Below, piece after piece: positions 30,726-40,380 of a stretch of DNA of 64,000 bases. The stretch covers positions 2,093,501 to 2,157,500 of the forward strand of contig NC_014248.1 of assembly GCF_000196515.1 (NCBI RefSeq). The letters are read 5' to 3'. The stretch's first letter is position 1. Every line of letters starts with the position of its first letter. Both the position numbers and the translations under genes were made by a program. The DNA comes from 'Nostoc azollae' 0708 (GTDB lineage: Bacteria; Cyanobacteriota; Cyanobacteriia; Cyanobacteriales; Nostocaceae). The notes beneath the pieces are model-generated. The model saw only the letters and a program-made list of their open reading frames with translations. It was not told where the DNA came from and ran no database searches.

Positions 30726-31220
30726 GATAAAGTAAATGTAAAGGGGACTGGAAAAGGAATGTTGGAAGGATAGGATACGTAAATGTAGTGTATTTACATA
30801 GCTACTCATGGAACGAAAGTCTTACCCCACAGACTTATGTTGAAACTTGTTGTTAGTGAAGCGAATGCCCCAGAACTAATACTTGCTGCCTATGCACTAA
30901 TGGAACTGCTAGAGGAACCCACAGAATTATTGGAAAAAGTCCAAGTTTTATGGGTTGATTCCGGTTATGACGGTGATAAATTTGCACTTGCAGTTTGGTT
31001 CCTGATTCAAGCTCATGTTGAAGTCATAGGAACTACTGAGCAAGAATTTAAAGTTTTACCACAACCCTGGGTAGTAGAAAGAACATTTGGGTGGTTTAAC
31101 CAATATCATCGTCTAAGCAAGGATTATGAGCGTTTAACACAAATGAGGGAAGGGGCTATATATGCTCTTATGACTAGAATTATGCTACTTCCTCTTGTCT
31201 CCTCAACATTTACTTTATAA
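30726..31220 (+). mobile_element. IS5-type element with internal deletion
   Basis: Ends are imperfect inverted repeats sharing ATAAAGTAAATGT (30727 on, and reverse-complemented to 31219). The transposase begins MERKSYPTDLC at 30808 and is then joined out of frame to its C-terminal part (30837-31220): VVSEANAPELILAAYALMEL, VLWVDSGYDGDKFALAVWFL, WVVERTFGWFNQYHRLSKDY. The first DDE aspartate region is lost. The final E-x-TFGW block is intact. The present length (495 bp) is well under the 800-900 bp usual for the family. Confidence 0.78.
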
Positions 31221-31381
31221 ATCATCTCTAATTAAGAAACCTTGAGCACAAATGAAACTCCTTTGTAGCTACAAGTATAGCATTCGTAACCCTTTTGTGA
31301 ATATCTACTAAGAAACACAGGTGATAGGGAACAGGGAACAGTGAACAGCTATAACTGATAACTGACCCTAGACTCTAATCC

Positions 31382-32380
31382 CTACATCCTTTTTTGTATC
31401 ATCCTTGCATCCCAGGTATAGAAACCGATTTGGTTAGGAACTCTAGAGAATCTACCTGTGCGATGACCTCTAGATAATTCATTGAGAACTTTGTTTTTCA
31501 CCTCTCTAATTTCCTGATCATTAAGTTCTCCATAAATACCATTGACCACTTCATTGACACTAAAAACTCGTTGTCGATGTTGTTCTAAAAAAGAGGTGAT
31601 AGCGTCAATCAGAAATTGACCCTCAAATTCTTCCAGCATCGGAACAACTTTAGCTTGCGGTGAAAGAAAAGGCCTTTTCTTTCTACTTTTAGCATCTGAC
31701 GAAGCACCATTATGATGATTTGGGGCTAACAGACTTAACACCAGAGTATAACAACCAGGTTCATTAGGAATAGCAGACCAATAACCCCTTTCTCTACCTT
31801 GGGTAAGAGAAGATTGAACCCTACCTTTGACAATTTTGAAAATAGTTGACTCCAAATATCCGTAAAGCGATCGCACAATAAAATCTATATGGCATACCGT
31901 ACCAGCATATTCATGCAGCAGTATTTTCAGAGCTTCCATGCGAGTCAGAGATTGATATTGGAGCAACATAGGAATTTCTGCCCCCTTCGTAAAAGCCTCA
32001 TGACTCTCTGAAAAGGTATTGATCAGATCAGAACTTTCTAACTCTGTAGCAACAGTAGCAGAACTTGAACTGTCTATTTCCCATTTATCCAAATTAGCAG
32101 GTTCTGATTCTAGAGACTCCAACAACTCTAAATCCGACCTATCATCAGATGACAAGGACAAAGGTGAATCGTTTTCATCAGCAGCTTCCAGTTGAGAAAG
32201 TGATTCATGTTCATCATAAGACCAAGGAGACAACAAAGCCTCCACATGATCCAGTTGCGAGCGCGCTTCTATGAATAGCCGTTGGTACTCTTGTGTTAGA
32301 GCAGTATAATAGTCTCGTAATTCCAACAACGGTGTAATAAATACCTCTGAAGGAGGTTGCAATTGTTCTTTAGGATTCAT
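31382..32380 (-). CDS. Protein with two winged-helix-like repeats, unknown
   Basis: A 332-residue protein. Residues 18-45 form an alpha helix (LLELRDYYTALTQEYQRLFI), followed by an acidic Ser/Glu-rich disordered stretch (about 60-130). Two related modules follow: about residues 150-215 (ALKILLHEYAGTVCHIDFIV, RSLYGYL, GYWSAIPNEPGCYTL) and 258-325 (ITSFLEQHRQRVFSVNEVVN, GIYGEL, GRFSRVPNQIGFYTW). They share the pattern hydrophobic helix, IYGxL, basic helix, PN-x-G-x-Y. This layout suggests tandem winged-helix units, perhaps nucleic-acid or protein binding. It lies 10 bp downstream of the zinc-ribbon gene (32391) on the same strand, so they form a probable operon. I do not recognise a named family. 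Confidence 0.72.
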   Translation of the reverse strand: MNPKEQLQPPSEVFITPLLELRDYYTALTQEYQRLFIEARSQLDHVEALLSPWSYDEHESLSQLEAADENDSPLSLSSDDRSDLELLESLESEPANLDKWEIDSSSSATVATELESSDLINTFSESHEAFTKGAEIPMLLQYQSLTRMEALKILLHEYAGTVCHIDFIVRSLYGYLESTIFKIVKGRVQSSLTQGRERGYWSAIPNEPGCYTLVLSLLAPNHHNGASSDAKSRKKRPFLSPQAKVVPMLEEFEGQFLIDAITSFLEQHRQRVFSVNEVVNGIYGELNDQEIREVKNKVLNELSRGHRTGRFSRVPNQIGFYTWDARMIQKRM

Positions 32381-32390
32381 ATTACTTCAA

Positions 32391-32636
32391 TCAATCTAAA
32401 TCAACATCACTCTTGTAAGTCATCGACCGAGGTTTAATTTTTCTAGATTCCGACAATGAGCTTTTACGTACTTGAAGAGGACGGCAACTTTCACAATATA
32501 AAGGTCTAGGTCCGAAAGTTTCCCGTTTTGTAGCCTGATTACATTCTTTACAAACAAAATTAAAAACACGAGTGTGAATCAGCCTTTTATGCGCTCTGAC
32601 AGTATATTCTCTAACATCAATGGTTTTGGTAGCCAT
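32391..32636 (-). CDS. Small zinc-ribbon protein
   Basis: An 81-residue basic protein. [20 protein letters not shown] then [12 protein letters not shown] gives two C-x2-C knuckles (about residues 29-32 and 48-51), a single zinc ribbon. The N-terminal part ([20 protein letters not shown]) and the tail are rich in Lys and Arg, so nucleic-acid binding is plausible. It is the first gene of the pair with 31382-32380 (10-bp gap). Function unknown. Confidence 0.72.
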   Translation of the reverse strand: MATKTIDVREYTVRAHKRLIHTRVFNFVCKECNQATKRETFGPRPLYCESCRPLQVRKSSLSESRKIKPRSMTYKSDVDLD

Positions 32637-32990
32637 AATTAAGAATTGCCCATTTCTATACTCTTAATATAGCTATTCAACCAAATGAAACTACATCAGT
32701 ATTTGTTTTAGTGTAAGTTGTATTCAAATCCTTAAAATAAAACCAAGCATAGGATGTGAATGTTATTTGTCAACAATAAACAGTGAAGTAATCTCCTAAT
32801 CATTGTGATTGTTCCGCTGTTTATACTTTCCTGGCAATGACCATTCATATTTATTTAATCAAGTCTTTTTACTCTTTCATCCCTACCTAGTGAGAATCTT
32901 GATAACTTTGGTTTTTAAAGCATCCTCCTCACGGATGAAATAGAAGGATGAAACTCTTCATCCTTCCTAATTTAGGATTCATGCTTTTTG
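32637..32990. other. Intergenic region upstream of the zinc-ribbon gene and downstream of dnaK
   Basis: 354 bp without a gene. It contains the dnaK terminator (32943-32966) and, next to 32636, the promoter region of the zinc-ribbon operon. I can assign no operator. Confidence 0.5.
32943..32966 (-). terminator. Terminator of dnaK
   Basis: GAAGGATGAA (32943-32952) and TTCATCCTTC (32957-32966) form a perfect 10-bp stem with a 4-nt loop, 24 nt after the dnaK stop. On the minus strand TATTTCATCC follows, so the U-tail is weak. Confidence 0.65.
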
Positions 32991-34859
32991 TTATTTATTT
33001 TCTACAAAGTCAGCATCAATCACATCTTCACTCCTACTACTTCCATCAGAACTTCCTGCTTGTGCATAAACCGTACTACCAACCTGCATCAACACTTGCT
33101 GTAATTGACTGCTCAGAGACTTAATCCGATCGAAATGATCTTGATTGATAGCTTCCGCCAAATCCTTGACCAAATCTTCAACTCGTCCTCTATCAACAGC
33201 ACTCACCTTATCACCCAAGTCTCTGAGTTGTTTCTCAGCTTGATAAACTAAAGAATCACCCAAATTTTTAGTATCAATTTGTTCACGTCGTCTTCTATCT
33301 TCCTCCGCATGAGATTCTGCATCCCGCACCATCTTTTCTACATCCCGCTTATCGAGAGTAGAAGCACCTGTAATAGAAATGGACTGCTGTTTGCCCGTGG
33401 CTTTATCCTTAGCAGTAACAGAAAGAATACCGTTAGCATCAATGTCAAAAGTAACGTCAATTTGCGGTACACCTCTCGGTGCTGGAGGAATACCATCCAA
33501 ACGGAAAGTACCTAAACTCTTATTATCTTTAGCTAGTTCCCTCTCACCTTGCAAAACGTGAACTTCCACATTACTTTGACCATCAGCAGCCGTAGAAAAG
33601 ACTTCTGATTTCTTCACCGGGATAGTTGTATTGCGGCTAATAATCTTAGTCATCACACCGCCAATAGTTTCCACACCCAAAGACAACGGCGTAACATCAA
33701 GCAGTAAAATATCTTTGACTTCACCGGATAAAACACCCGCTTGAATAGCCGCACCCACCGCTACAACTTCATCAGGATTTACACCTTGACAAGGTTCTTT
33801 ACCCGTCATCCGTCGCACCAGTTCTTGCACAGCGGGAATGCGAGTCGAACCACCAACTAAAACAATTTCATCAAGTTGAGCATTACTGAGTTTTGCATCT
33901 TGCAATGCTTGTTGGACTGGTTTACGACAACGGTCGAGAAGGTCGGCTGTCATCTCCTCAAATTTACCCCGTGTCAGCATCATATCCAAGTGTTTTGGAC
34001 CCGCCTGAGTAGCAGTAATAAAGGGCAAATTGATATTAGTTTGAGTTGCACTAGAAAGCTCAATTTTTGCCTTCTCCGCAGCTTCAGTCAATCTTTGCAA
34101 AGCTTGTTTATCCTTACGTAAGTCAATGCCTTCGTTACTCTGAAACTGATTTGCTAACCAATCAACAATCTTTTTATCGAAGTCATCACCACCTAAATGA
34201 GTATCCCCACTAGTAGATTTAACTTCAAATACACCATCCCCAACCTCCAAAATAGAAACATCAAAAGTACCGCCACCAAGGTCAAATACTAAGATAGTTT
34301 CATTTTCCTTTTTATCCAAACCATAAGCCAAAGCTGCTGCTGTTGGTTCATTGATAATGCGGAGAACATCTAACCCAGCAATTTTACCTGCATCTTTAGT
34401 AGCTTGCCGTTGAGAATCGTTAAAATAAGCAGGAACTGTAATCACCGCTTGAGTAACTTTTTCTCCTAAATATTTACTAGCATCATCAACTAACTTTCTT
34501 AGCACTTGGGCAGAAATTTCTTCTGGTGCAAATTCTTGACCTGCAGCGGGACAATTGAGCTTTACATTGGCATTACTATCCCGCAGAGTTCTATAAGAAA
34601 CTTCCGTGGCTTCATGGGTAATTTCTTCATATTTGCGCCCAATGAAACGTTTCACAGAATAAAAAGTATTTTCTGGGTTCATTACCGCTTGTCGTCTAGC
34701 AATTTGACCAACTAAGCGTTCACCAGTTTTTGTGTAAGCTACAACCGAAGGAGTAATACGTTGCCCCTCAGAATTAGCAATTACTAAAGGTTGCCCTCCT
34801 TCCATCACGGCAACACAAGAGTTTGTAGTTCCTAAATCAATTCCTACTACTTTTGCCAT
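32991..34859 (-). CDS. dnaK: Hsp70 chaperone DnaK
   Basis: A 622-residue protein. [20 protein letters not shown] is the Hsp70 phosphate-1 loop. [20 protein letters not shown] and [19 protein letters not shown] are the second family signature region. [20 protein letters not shown] is the third. [20 protein letters not shown] marks the linker and substrate-binding domain, and the tail ends [15 protein letters not shown] (EEVD-like bacterial DVIDADF). Length is usual. It folds and refolds proteins with DnaJ and GrpE, neither of which is adjacent. It lies 131 bp downstream of hspA on the same strand, giving a small stress cluster. No CIRCE repeat was found upstream of either gene. Confidence 0.96.
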   Translation of the reverse strand: MAKVVGIDLGTTNSCVAVMEGGQPLVIANSEGQRITPSVVAYTKTGERLVGQIARRQAVMNPENTFYSVKRFIGRKYEEITHEATEVSYRTLRDSNANVKLNCPAAGQEFAPEEISAQVLRKLVDDASKYLGEKVTQAVITVPAYFNDSQRQATKDAGKIAGLDVLRIINEPTAAALAYGLDKKENETILVFDLGGGTFDVSILEVGDGVFEVKSTSGDTHLGGDDFDKKIVDWLANQFQSNEGIDLRKDKQALQRLTEAAEKAKIELSSATQTNINLPFITATQAGPKHLDMMLTRGKFEEMTADLLDRCRKPVQQALQDAKLSNAQLDEIVLVGGSTRIPAVQELVRRMTGKEPCQGVNPDEVVAVGAAIQAGVLSGEVKDILLLDVTPLSLGVETIGGVMTKIISRNTTIPVKKSEVFSTAADGQSNVEVHVLQGERELAKDNKSLGTFRLDGIPPAPRGVPQIDVTFDIDANGILSVTAKDKATGKQQSISITGASTLDKRDVEKMVRDAESHAEEDRRRREQIDTKNLGDSLVYQAEKQLRDLGDKVSAVDRGRVEDLVKDLAEAINQDHFDRIKSLSSQLQQVLMQVGSTVYAQAGSSDGSSRSEDVIDADFVENK

Positions 34860-34990
34860 ATCTTCCCCCTGGGCTTCAGTAGAACTTTACTTTTTTAGTA
34901 AGCATTCAGCTATATCTCATTCCCATACTCTATATGGGAATGAGAAAAAACAAGAATCTAGGTTTTCACCAATCAGAACTTGCTGATAAA

Positions 34991-35485
34991 TCAACCAAGA
35001 TTAACTTTGAAAGCTTTTTGTTTCTGAGGTTCTGCTTTCGGCAAGTTCAACCGCAAAATCCCATCTTTATATTCAGCCTGTGCTTGTTCATGCTGCACAG
35101 TAGAAGGCAATGGTATTACCCGTTGGAATTTACCATAACGGAATTCGGAACGAGTATAACCTTCTCTTTCTGTGGTAGTTTCAGATTTCCTCTCACCAGT
35201 AATAGAAACAGCTTCAGGAGTTACTTCCACATTTACATCTTTCGCTTCTAAACCAGGTATTTCTAGTTTTAATTTAAAGGCATTATCAGTTTCTTCAAGT
35301 TCAGCAGCAGGGATAAAGGTTAATCCTGTTCTTTCACCCCCATCACCCGGTATCATTCTTTCAAACAACCGATTCATCCGTCGTTGGAGGCTATCAATTT
35401 CGCGGAAAGGGTCCCAGCGTTCAAGTTCACGAAATGGTTCTAAGCGTTCAATATCCCGGATTGGATCCCAACGAACTAGTGCCAT
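34991..35485 (-). CDS. hspA: Small heat-shock protein Hsp20
   Basis: A 164-residue protein, taking the ATG at 35485, because AGGAG lies 8 nt upstream and homologues begin MALVRWDPIRDIERLEPFRE; the longer frame to 35551 adds 22 residues without such support. The N-terminal arm carries WDPF/EPFRE repeats. The alpha-crystallin domain runs from about residue 55, with LEIPGLEAKDVNVEVTPEAV and the A-x-x-x-n-G-I/V-L motif YKDGILRLNLPKAE, and the terminal I-x-I-type segment is present in a variant form. It binds unfolding proteins and hands them to DnaK. The 5' leader has CCTCC that could pair with GGAG of the ribosome-binding site. Confidence 0.92.
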   Translation of the reverse strand: MALVRWDPIRDIERLEPFRELERWDPFREIDSLQRRMNRLFERMIPGDGGERTGLTFIPAAELEETDNAFKLKLEIPGLEAKDVNVEVTPEAVSITGERKSETTTEREGYTRSEFRYGKFQRVIPLPSTVQHEQAQAEYKDGILRLNLPKAEPQKQKAFKVNLG

Positions 35486-36000
35486 ATCTATCTCCTGTAC
35501 AATGGTGTATTTGGACTTTGGAGGCTTAAATTCAAGCTTCACAAATGGCAAAAAATACTACTATTTTTTTAAATCTTTCGATGCCTGAAGCTTAATCTTT
35601 TGCTTCCTACTTAAACAATAACACCAACTTTCAAATTCAGTTGGTTCGGTTTTATAGGTATGGGAATCGCAATAGCCGTACCTGCTGACTTGGTTCACAA
35701 TTTATTACAAAGTTAGTTATAAGAATGAGTTGACTTCTTAGATTAGTCAGGAATTTTGTTATTCATGAATTATTTGGAACTGCTATATCAAAAATTAGTT
35801 AACTATAACTCTACCCAAGGTGTAAAAGTTATTTTTAATAGAAATAAGTAGGTGGGCGTAAAAATTTATGTTATGTTATGTTATGTTATGTTATGGCGAA
35901 TGTAGCAAGGGGGAATCAAGCAATCCCAAGGGTTTCAAGTAATTTACATTTTCTTACATAGTTATATTTATTTGTGTCTACCTGCTTAGTTTTACTGTAA
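35486..36000. other. Intergenic region upstream of hspA
   Basis: About 515 bp. AGCTTCA (about 35537) and TGAAGCT (about 35585) form a wide inverted pair just upstream of hspA. The TTATG array lies at 35866-35895. No gene is seen on either strand. Confidence 0.5.
35866..35895. repeat. Pentanucleotide microsatellite (TTATG)x6
   Basis: Six perfect tandem TTATG units. They lie between the hspA upstream region and the thioesterase pseudogene, not inside a frame. Confidence 0.97.
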
Positions 36001-36078
36001 CTATTGAGATATGCTTTTCAGTAAAACATTTTGATTTGATGTTATGAAGAAATGATTACCGTGAAACTTATGTAAAGT

Positions 36079-36245
36079 AGACCTCTTGCAAACTTCTTTC
36101 TGTGGTATGATAGAGAGTTTCAGATTTTATATATTCTTGGTGTTATTTACCATCGCTAATTCAAACATAATCCTGTAACTCTAACTTTTAGCTAAAACAA
36201 GGACATCACCCTATTATAACATAAAATTAATTCTGCAAGAAGTCG
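36079..36245. mobile_element. MITE copy 1, 167 bp, TSD AGT
   Basis: Starts AGACCTCTTGCAAAC and ends TTCTGCAAGAAGTCG, flanked by AGT (36076-36078 and 36246-36248). The reverse complement matches the element at 37705-37867 along its length. No coding capacity. It sits in the C-terminal part of the thioesterase gene. Confidence 0.85.
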
Positions 36246-36547
36246 AGTAAAAGCCGCAGTTGTATGTTCTTCCCATGCTTCTAGCTCATAATCAGTAAAT
36301 GTGGGATCTTGCAAACCACCAAAAACACTAATAGGACAATCGAAAGGTCTTTGATGACTGTAACTGTAGGTATCTAAAACTGTAAAATCAGCCCGGAGAA
36401 TTGGCAGAAAAAGTTTGACAATGTCTTCATTTTCTATGACATCATCAGAAGTACCATTAAAATTGCGAATTTCTTGCCAAAACTCTGCATATGGTAATTT
36501 GTAAATTGGTAAGGATTGAGGTGGTGGGGTATTGACAAGTATGATAG

Positions 36548-38156
36548 GTGAGGCAGAATATAGCAGTTATGGAAAAGAAGCTGCCACCAAAACTAGACAG
36601 AGAGATATTGAAGCAGTTGGCAACAGAGGAACTCGTAGAAATCATTATTGACCAGGGGAGAAGTATAGAGAAGCTAACAAATAGAGTAGTAGAACTGGAA
36701 AAGGAAATAGAGAAACTCAAAGTCAGTAGAGATTTAGAGACCATAACATGATCCAAACCACCATCGGGAGACATCCTCAAAAAAAGCGATAACAAACAAC
36801 AAGAGAAACAAGAAGAGAACCAGATACGAAAACGGAAACCAGGAGCACAACCAGGGCATAGGGGAAAAAGGAGAAAGGGGTTTGGTGGAGTAGATAGAAT
36901 AGATTTAAGATAGTGGGACAGCAAGTGTGTGGATGGTGAGGTCACGGGCAATTGTTTGGCGAACCAATAAAAATCCAAACACAACAAGTAGGGGACTTGG
37001 TGGACAGGCCAATGGAAATGGATTTGCAGTGTGTGTGGGGAAACACAAAGTGTACACTGGTCACCAGAGATAGTACCGGTAAAAGATATAGGAATCACAG
37101 GACAAGCTTTTTTGGGATGGAGCAATAACTAGGGCCATTGACCCAGTTCCCACAACAACACTTGTTGTTGTGGGAACTGGGTCAAATAGAAATTGGAGTG
37201 GGAACATTAGTAGGTACCAATGAAGGAATAGATGGTCCAGTGGCTCAAAGTATTTATAGCCTCAAACAGTGGATAAAACAAACCCAGCCTCATATCCTTG
37301 GGGATGAAACACCCTGGGTACTCAAAGGGGTGAAACAATGGTTATGGATTTTTGCTAATAGTGACTTCCCTTGATTTTATGGGTCTGATACTCTTTTTCC
37401 TGGCGAATTAGAATCCATTGTGGGTTCAAGTTACTCTGGTGTACTCAGTTCTGATCACTTTACTGCCTATAAGGGTTATCCGGTCACAGCTCAACAGAAA
37501 TGTCATGCACATCTACCCTACCACGTCACTTCAAGACACTAATCAAGATTCCTGGCTTCAATCACCAAGAAATTGACACAAGATTCATCGACCTCATAGA
37601 TGAAGGTTTTAAAAACTACCCTTTATTCTAATAAACCCAAAACCTTCATGAATTCTTGACTTGGCCATCCTAATTTCAACAAAAAGTTGAATCTTCCATT
37701 CATTAGACCTATTGCAGAATTAATTTTATTTTAAAATGAGGCGTTATCTTTGGTTTAGCTAAAATTTATAGTTACACGGTTATGTTGGAATTAGGGAGCC
37801 CAAAGAACACCAAAAATACATAAAATCTAAAAATATCTATCAATATAAACAATTTTGCAAGAGGTCTATTCATTGATTGATAAAGACGCAGGGGAACCTG
37901 GTAAACTGTTACCTTCCTTAGGCAATAGACCTTGATCATAATTTAGCTGAACCAAGGTTAGGTTTAGCACTGACACAACGAAAAGTCTGTGGTGCTTCTC
38001 TTTCTCTAGAGCTATTCCAACATACTGCCAATTTATTGACGGTTATACAAACTTTTCGTCCTCAAGCACTTTCTCTAATTGAGTTTTTTGACCAACCTAT
38101 GAAAGCCATGGTTCACTCTGCTTTCCATACACCTTATTTAATCCCTCTACCTTAGA
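36548..38156 (+). pseudogene. IS66 transposase, copy 2
   Basis: The same fragment order as at 15303-16739: KLDREILKQLATEELVEIII, a TGA at 36749-36751 in the same codon as copy 1, then KRKPGAQPGHRGKRRKGFGG, LGQIEIGVGTLVGTNEGI and HILGDETPWVLKGVKQWLWI, with the same frame losses. It has additional private changes and a MITE inserted at 37705. Non-functional. Confidence 0.85.
37705..37867. mobile_element. MITE copy 2, 163 bp, TSD ATT
   Basis: Starts AGACCTATTGCAGAATTAAT and ends AATTTTGCAAGAGGTCT, flanked by ATT (37702-37704 and 37868-37870). Comparison with IS66 copy 1 shows the uninterrupted target (CCATTCATTCATTGAT). It is inverted relative to copy 1 of the MITE. Confidence 0.88.
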
Positions 38157-38997
38157 CCTGAATCCTTACGTAAATTGGTTTTTTGTACGACTAAATTGTG
38201 GACCATTGCGAGCAGATATAAATAGATATTATGGAGTTAAATTACAATCTGAGCGCAATAAGCGAGCTAATTCAAAGCTGACCAGTCCACCCATACTATG
38301 ACCAAAAATAGCAAAAGGTTTATCCAGATAGGGAATGATATTTTGAGCTATTCCCCTCACCAAAGGGTACATTTCTGTGTAGAGGGGTAACTTCATTTGT
38401 CTTCCCCTTCCAGGAAGTGCTATAGGACACACTCCAACTTCAATAGTTGGAGGTAAATCATTAGGGCAAGTAAGAAATATCATGGCACTACCACCTGCGT
38501 AGGGTAAGCAGAATAAGCGTAATTTAGCTTGAGGGTTGGGTTTAGGACAAGTTACCCAGGAGTTGAAAGTGGTTAATGACTTGGTTGTAATCATTGATTT
38601 TAGGTGGGTATAATAATACTTATGTAACTACTTCACAGTATATTGACTGAGATACTAGACAATTTAGTAATATCAGTATTTGTCATTCAGGTTGGTGTGA
38701 CGAGTATTTGATGAGTGTTTAGATGATTCGTCCTAAGACCACATTGGTTTGGTAGCGCGTTCTCTCAAACTAGCATCGAGAAAATTCACCAGTGAAAGCC
38801 GTCCCTCGCAAGTTGCTGAAGTGGTGAATTTTTACCGAGAAGATTCTATTCTGTATACCAAGAAATTACCAGTTATTTAGAAGATACAGACAAAATTACC
38901 CAATATCCCACCTACTCAAATATTACTGGTACTAAAGTTGTTGATATACCTGGTGAAGAAGTAGACCCTGTGATCTAGAGCCTTCACAGTATACTCA

Positions 38998-39216
38998 ATG
39001 TATGTTTGTAAAGGGGAATATAAAACTTCTCATTTTCCCATATCTACTGGATTAATGGCTTTGGGTCTGATGATACCAGGAGCAATTAGTGGTGCAATTC
39101 AACAAGCATTAGAATATCCATTATTCTTTATATTGGTATGTTTGCTAACTACTCCCGGTATCTTAACTATATTTTTTATTCCTTTAAAACCGGAAAATAA
39201 TCGCCAAGTGAATTAA
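38998..39216 (+). pseudogene. MFS (AmpG-like) transporter, 3' remnant
   Basis: GEYKTSHFPISTGLMALGLM, IPGAISGAIQQALEYPLFFI and LVCLLTTPGILTIFFIPLKP resemble the last two transmembrane helices of an AmpG-type major facilitator transporter. Only 72 residues remain and the upstream DNA (38700-38990) is not colinear coding sequence; it has short fragments (SRPSQVAEVVNFYRED, YSNITGTKVVDIPGEEVDPV) that I do not recognise. Treated as a remnant. Confidence 0.5.
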
Positions 39217-39439
39217 TGTTGTAGGGTATAAACTGTCCATCTGATTTCCACAAATATTCTGTTTAAATAATGTGATACTTCCATTTACTGAGGTAGTTTA
39301 GACTATATTATTGCAATAGCAAAAACTAATTTCCATGCGTTAGAAATATAAATATGATGATTAAACAAAACCTTCAATTTTCAAGAGTTACCGGAATCAA
39401 TGTTATTTGTGAAAACTGAAAACCTAATAGAAGTAATAT

Positions 39440-39534
39440 ATCGACGAGGATAGGGTGTGAAAGAGATAGCAGCTTTAGCTACAATTGTTGATCAAGCTGC
39501 TAGTGAAGGTGATAAAGTTGCTAATATGATTATT
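39440..39534 (+). pseudogene. BadF-type kinase (NagK-like), C-terminal remnant
   Basis: The frame VIYRRG, stop, GVKEIAALATIVDQAASEGD then KVANMIIR resembles the C-terminal helices of BadF/BadG-family N-acetylglucosamine kinases. It is cut by the insertion sequence at 39535. Weak, short evidence. Confidence 0.4.
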
Positions 39535-40348
39535 AGACCTGTCAGGAAAATGAACTTGGTGTGAAAAAAATGCTAGAAGGGAATTTTGAGGGTGTACCAA
39601 AAGGAAAAATCCAATAAATTAACTATATTCAAGAATATCCACATTGTAGAAAACAAATACTGGGAATAACTAACTATCAGTTTCAAGACTTATTAGCCCA
39701 AGGTGAAATGTAGCATAGAAAAATTCAAGGTGACATAGAAACTAAAAACATAGGTATAAATCAGAAAGGAGGAGGGGGGAAAGGGAAACTAGAGATAAAA
39801 GAACAGGTATGTCTATGCTTGTTCTATTGGAGGCAAATGCCAACATTTGAGGTTTTAGGTTTGCATTTCGGTATATGGAAAACGGAAGCAACGGACACAT
39901 TTCATTACTGGCTAGAGATATTACGAGATGTTTTCCCTCCTAGTCTCCTTGAATAGCTAGAAAAACATGATAGTGATTATGCCATGGCGACTCAGAACAA
40001 AAGGCAGGAAACAAAGAGTTGTCCACCAAGGGTATTGTTGTTGAATAGGTCATTAGACTTGTAAAAATATTCCGGGTACCTCAAGAAAGATTTCCCCTGA
40101 ATTCCCAAATTTACTCACAAGTAATTCTTACTATTTGTGGTTTAGTCAAATTAGGAATTGGTTCATTAGTTTTGCCCATTTCATAAATGTTATGGATATG
40201 AGGTCAGTTATAAATTAGTCATCAACATCGTCATGGATAGTTCCTATCAGTTACTATTCCCAACCCTGCTTCTTTCCTTGGCTCTTTCCTAATCTTAACA
40301 CTATGGAAAGCCAGACACAGACTCATTTGTAAATTTTCGGCCCTCTCT
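39535..40348 (+). mobile_element. Deleted IS5/HARBI-type element, copy A, TSD ATT
   Basis: Starts AGACCTGTCAGGAAAATGAA and ends TTTTCGGCCCTCTCT, flanked by ATT (39532-39534 and 40349-40351). The 814-bp interior has remnants of the N-terminal half of the transposase (QVCLCLFYWRQMPTFEVLGL in shifting frames, HFITG, DVFPPSLLE) joined to a C-terminal part around RQETKSCPPRVLL. It matches 53259-54060 in reverse orientation. Both lack the middle of the gene, so the deletion probably predates their spread. Confidence 0.78.
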
Positions 40349-40380
40349 ATTGGTAATTAAGACATACTGCTAGTAGAGTA

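Larger units (their letters stand above)
36509..38169 (+). mobile_element. IS66-type element, copy 2, with perfect 8-bp TSD
   Basis: Left end GTAAGGATTGAGGTGGTGGG at 36509; the right end, reverse-complemented, is GTAAGGATTCAGGT ending at 38169. It is flanked by GTAAATTG on both sides (36501-36508 and 38170-38177), the 8-bp duplication expected of IS66. Without the internal MITE it is about 1495 bp. It is nearly identical to 15264-16754 and shares its inactivating changes. Confidence 0.9.
36001..38594 (-). pseudogene. Type II thioesterase split by IS66 and a MITE
   Basis: The N-terminal part (38594-38178) reads LRLFCLPYAGGSAMIFLTC, then ALPGRGRQMK and PFAIFGHSMGGLVSFELARL with the GHSMG serine, then NLTP, a TAA and YLFISARNGPQF. 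After the IS66 copy (36509-38169, target repeat GTAAATTG) the frame resumes IYKLPYAEFWQEIRNFNGTS and LRADFTVLDTYSYSHQRPFD. After the MITE (36079-36245, target repeat AGT) it ends AFTLHKFHGNHFFITSNQNV and a TAG at 36001, including the catalytic His. Deleting both insertions leaves 755 bp, one base short of 252 codons. A type II thioesterase normally edits NRPS/PKS carrier proteins; no such synthase is in the window. Confidence 0.85.

Noticed and set aside
35486-35551. 22-residue N-terminal extension of hspA
   Set aside because: The internal ATG at 35485 has AGGAG and matches the conserved start; the extension is leader sequence.
32637-35600. CIRCE/HrcA operator for dnaK or hspA
   Set aside because: No TTAGCACTC-N9-GAGTGCTAA inverted repeat is found upstream of either gene.
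36457-37125. 222-codon minus-strand frame over IS66 copy 2 (and its 144-codon twin at 15272-15706)
   Set aside because: It is antisense to the IS66 transposase remnant, Ser/Leu-rich and unlike any protein; a shadow frame.
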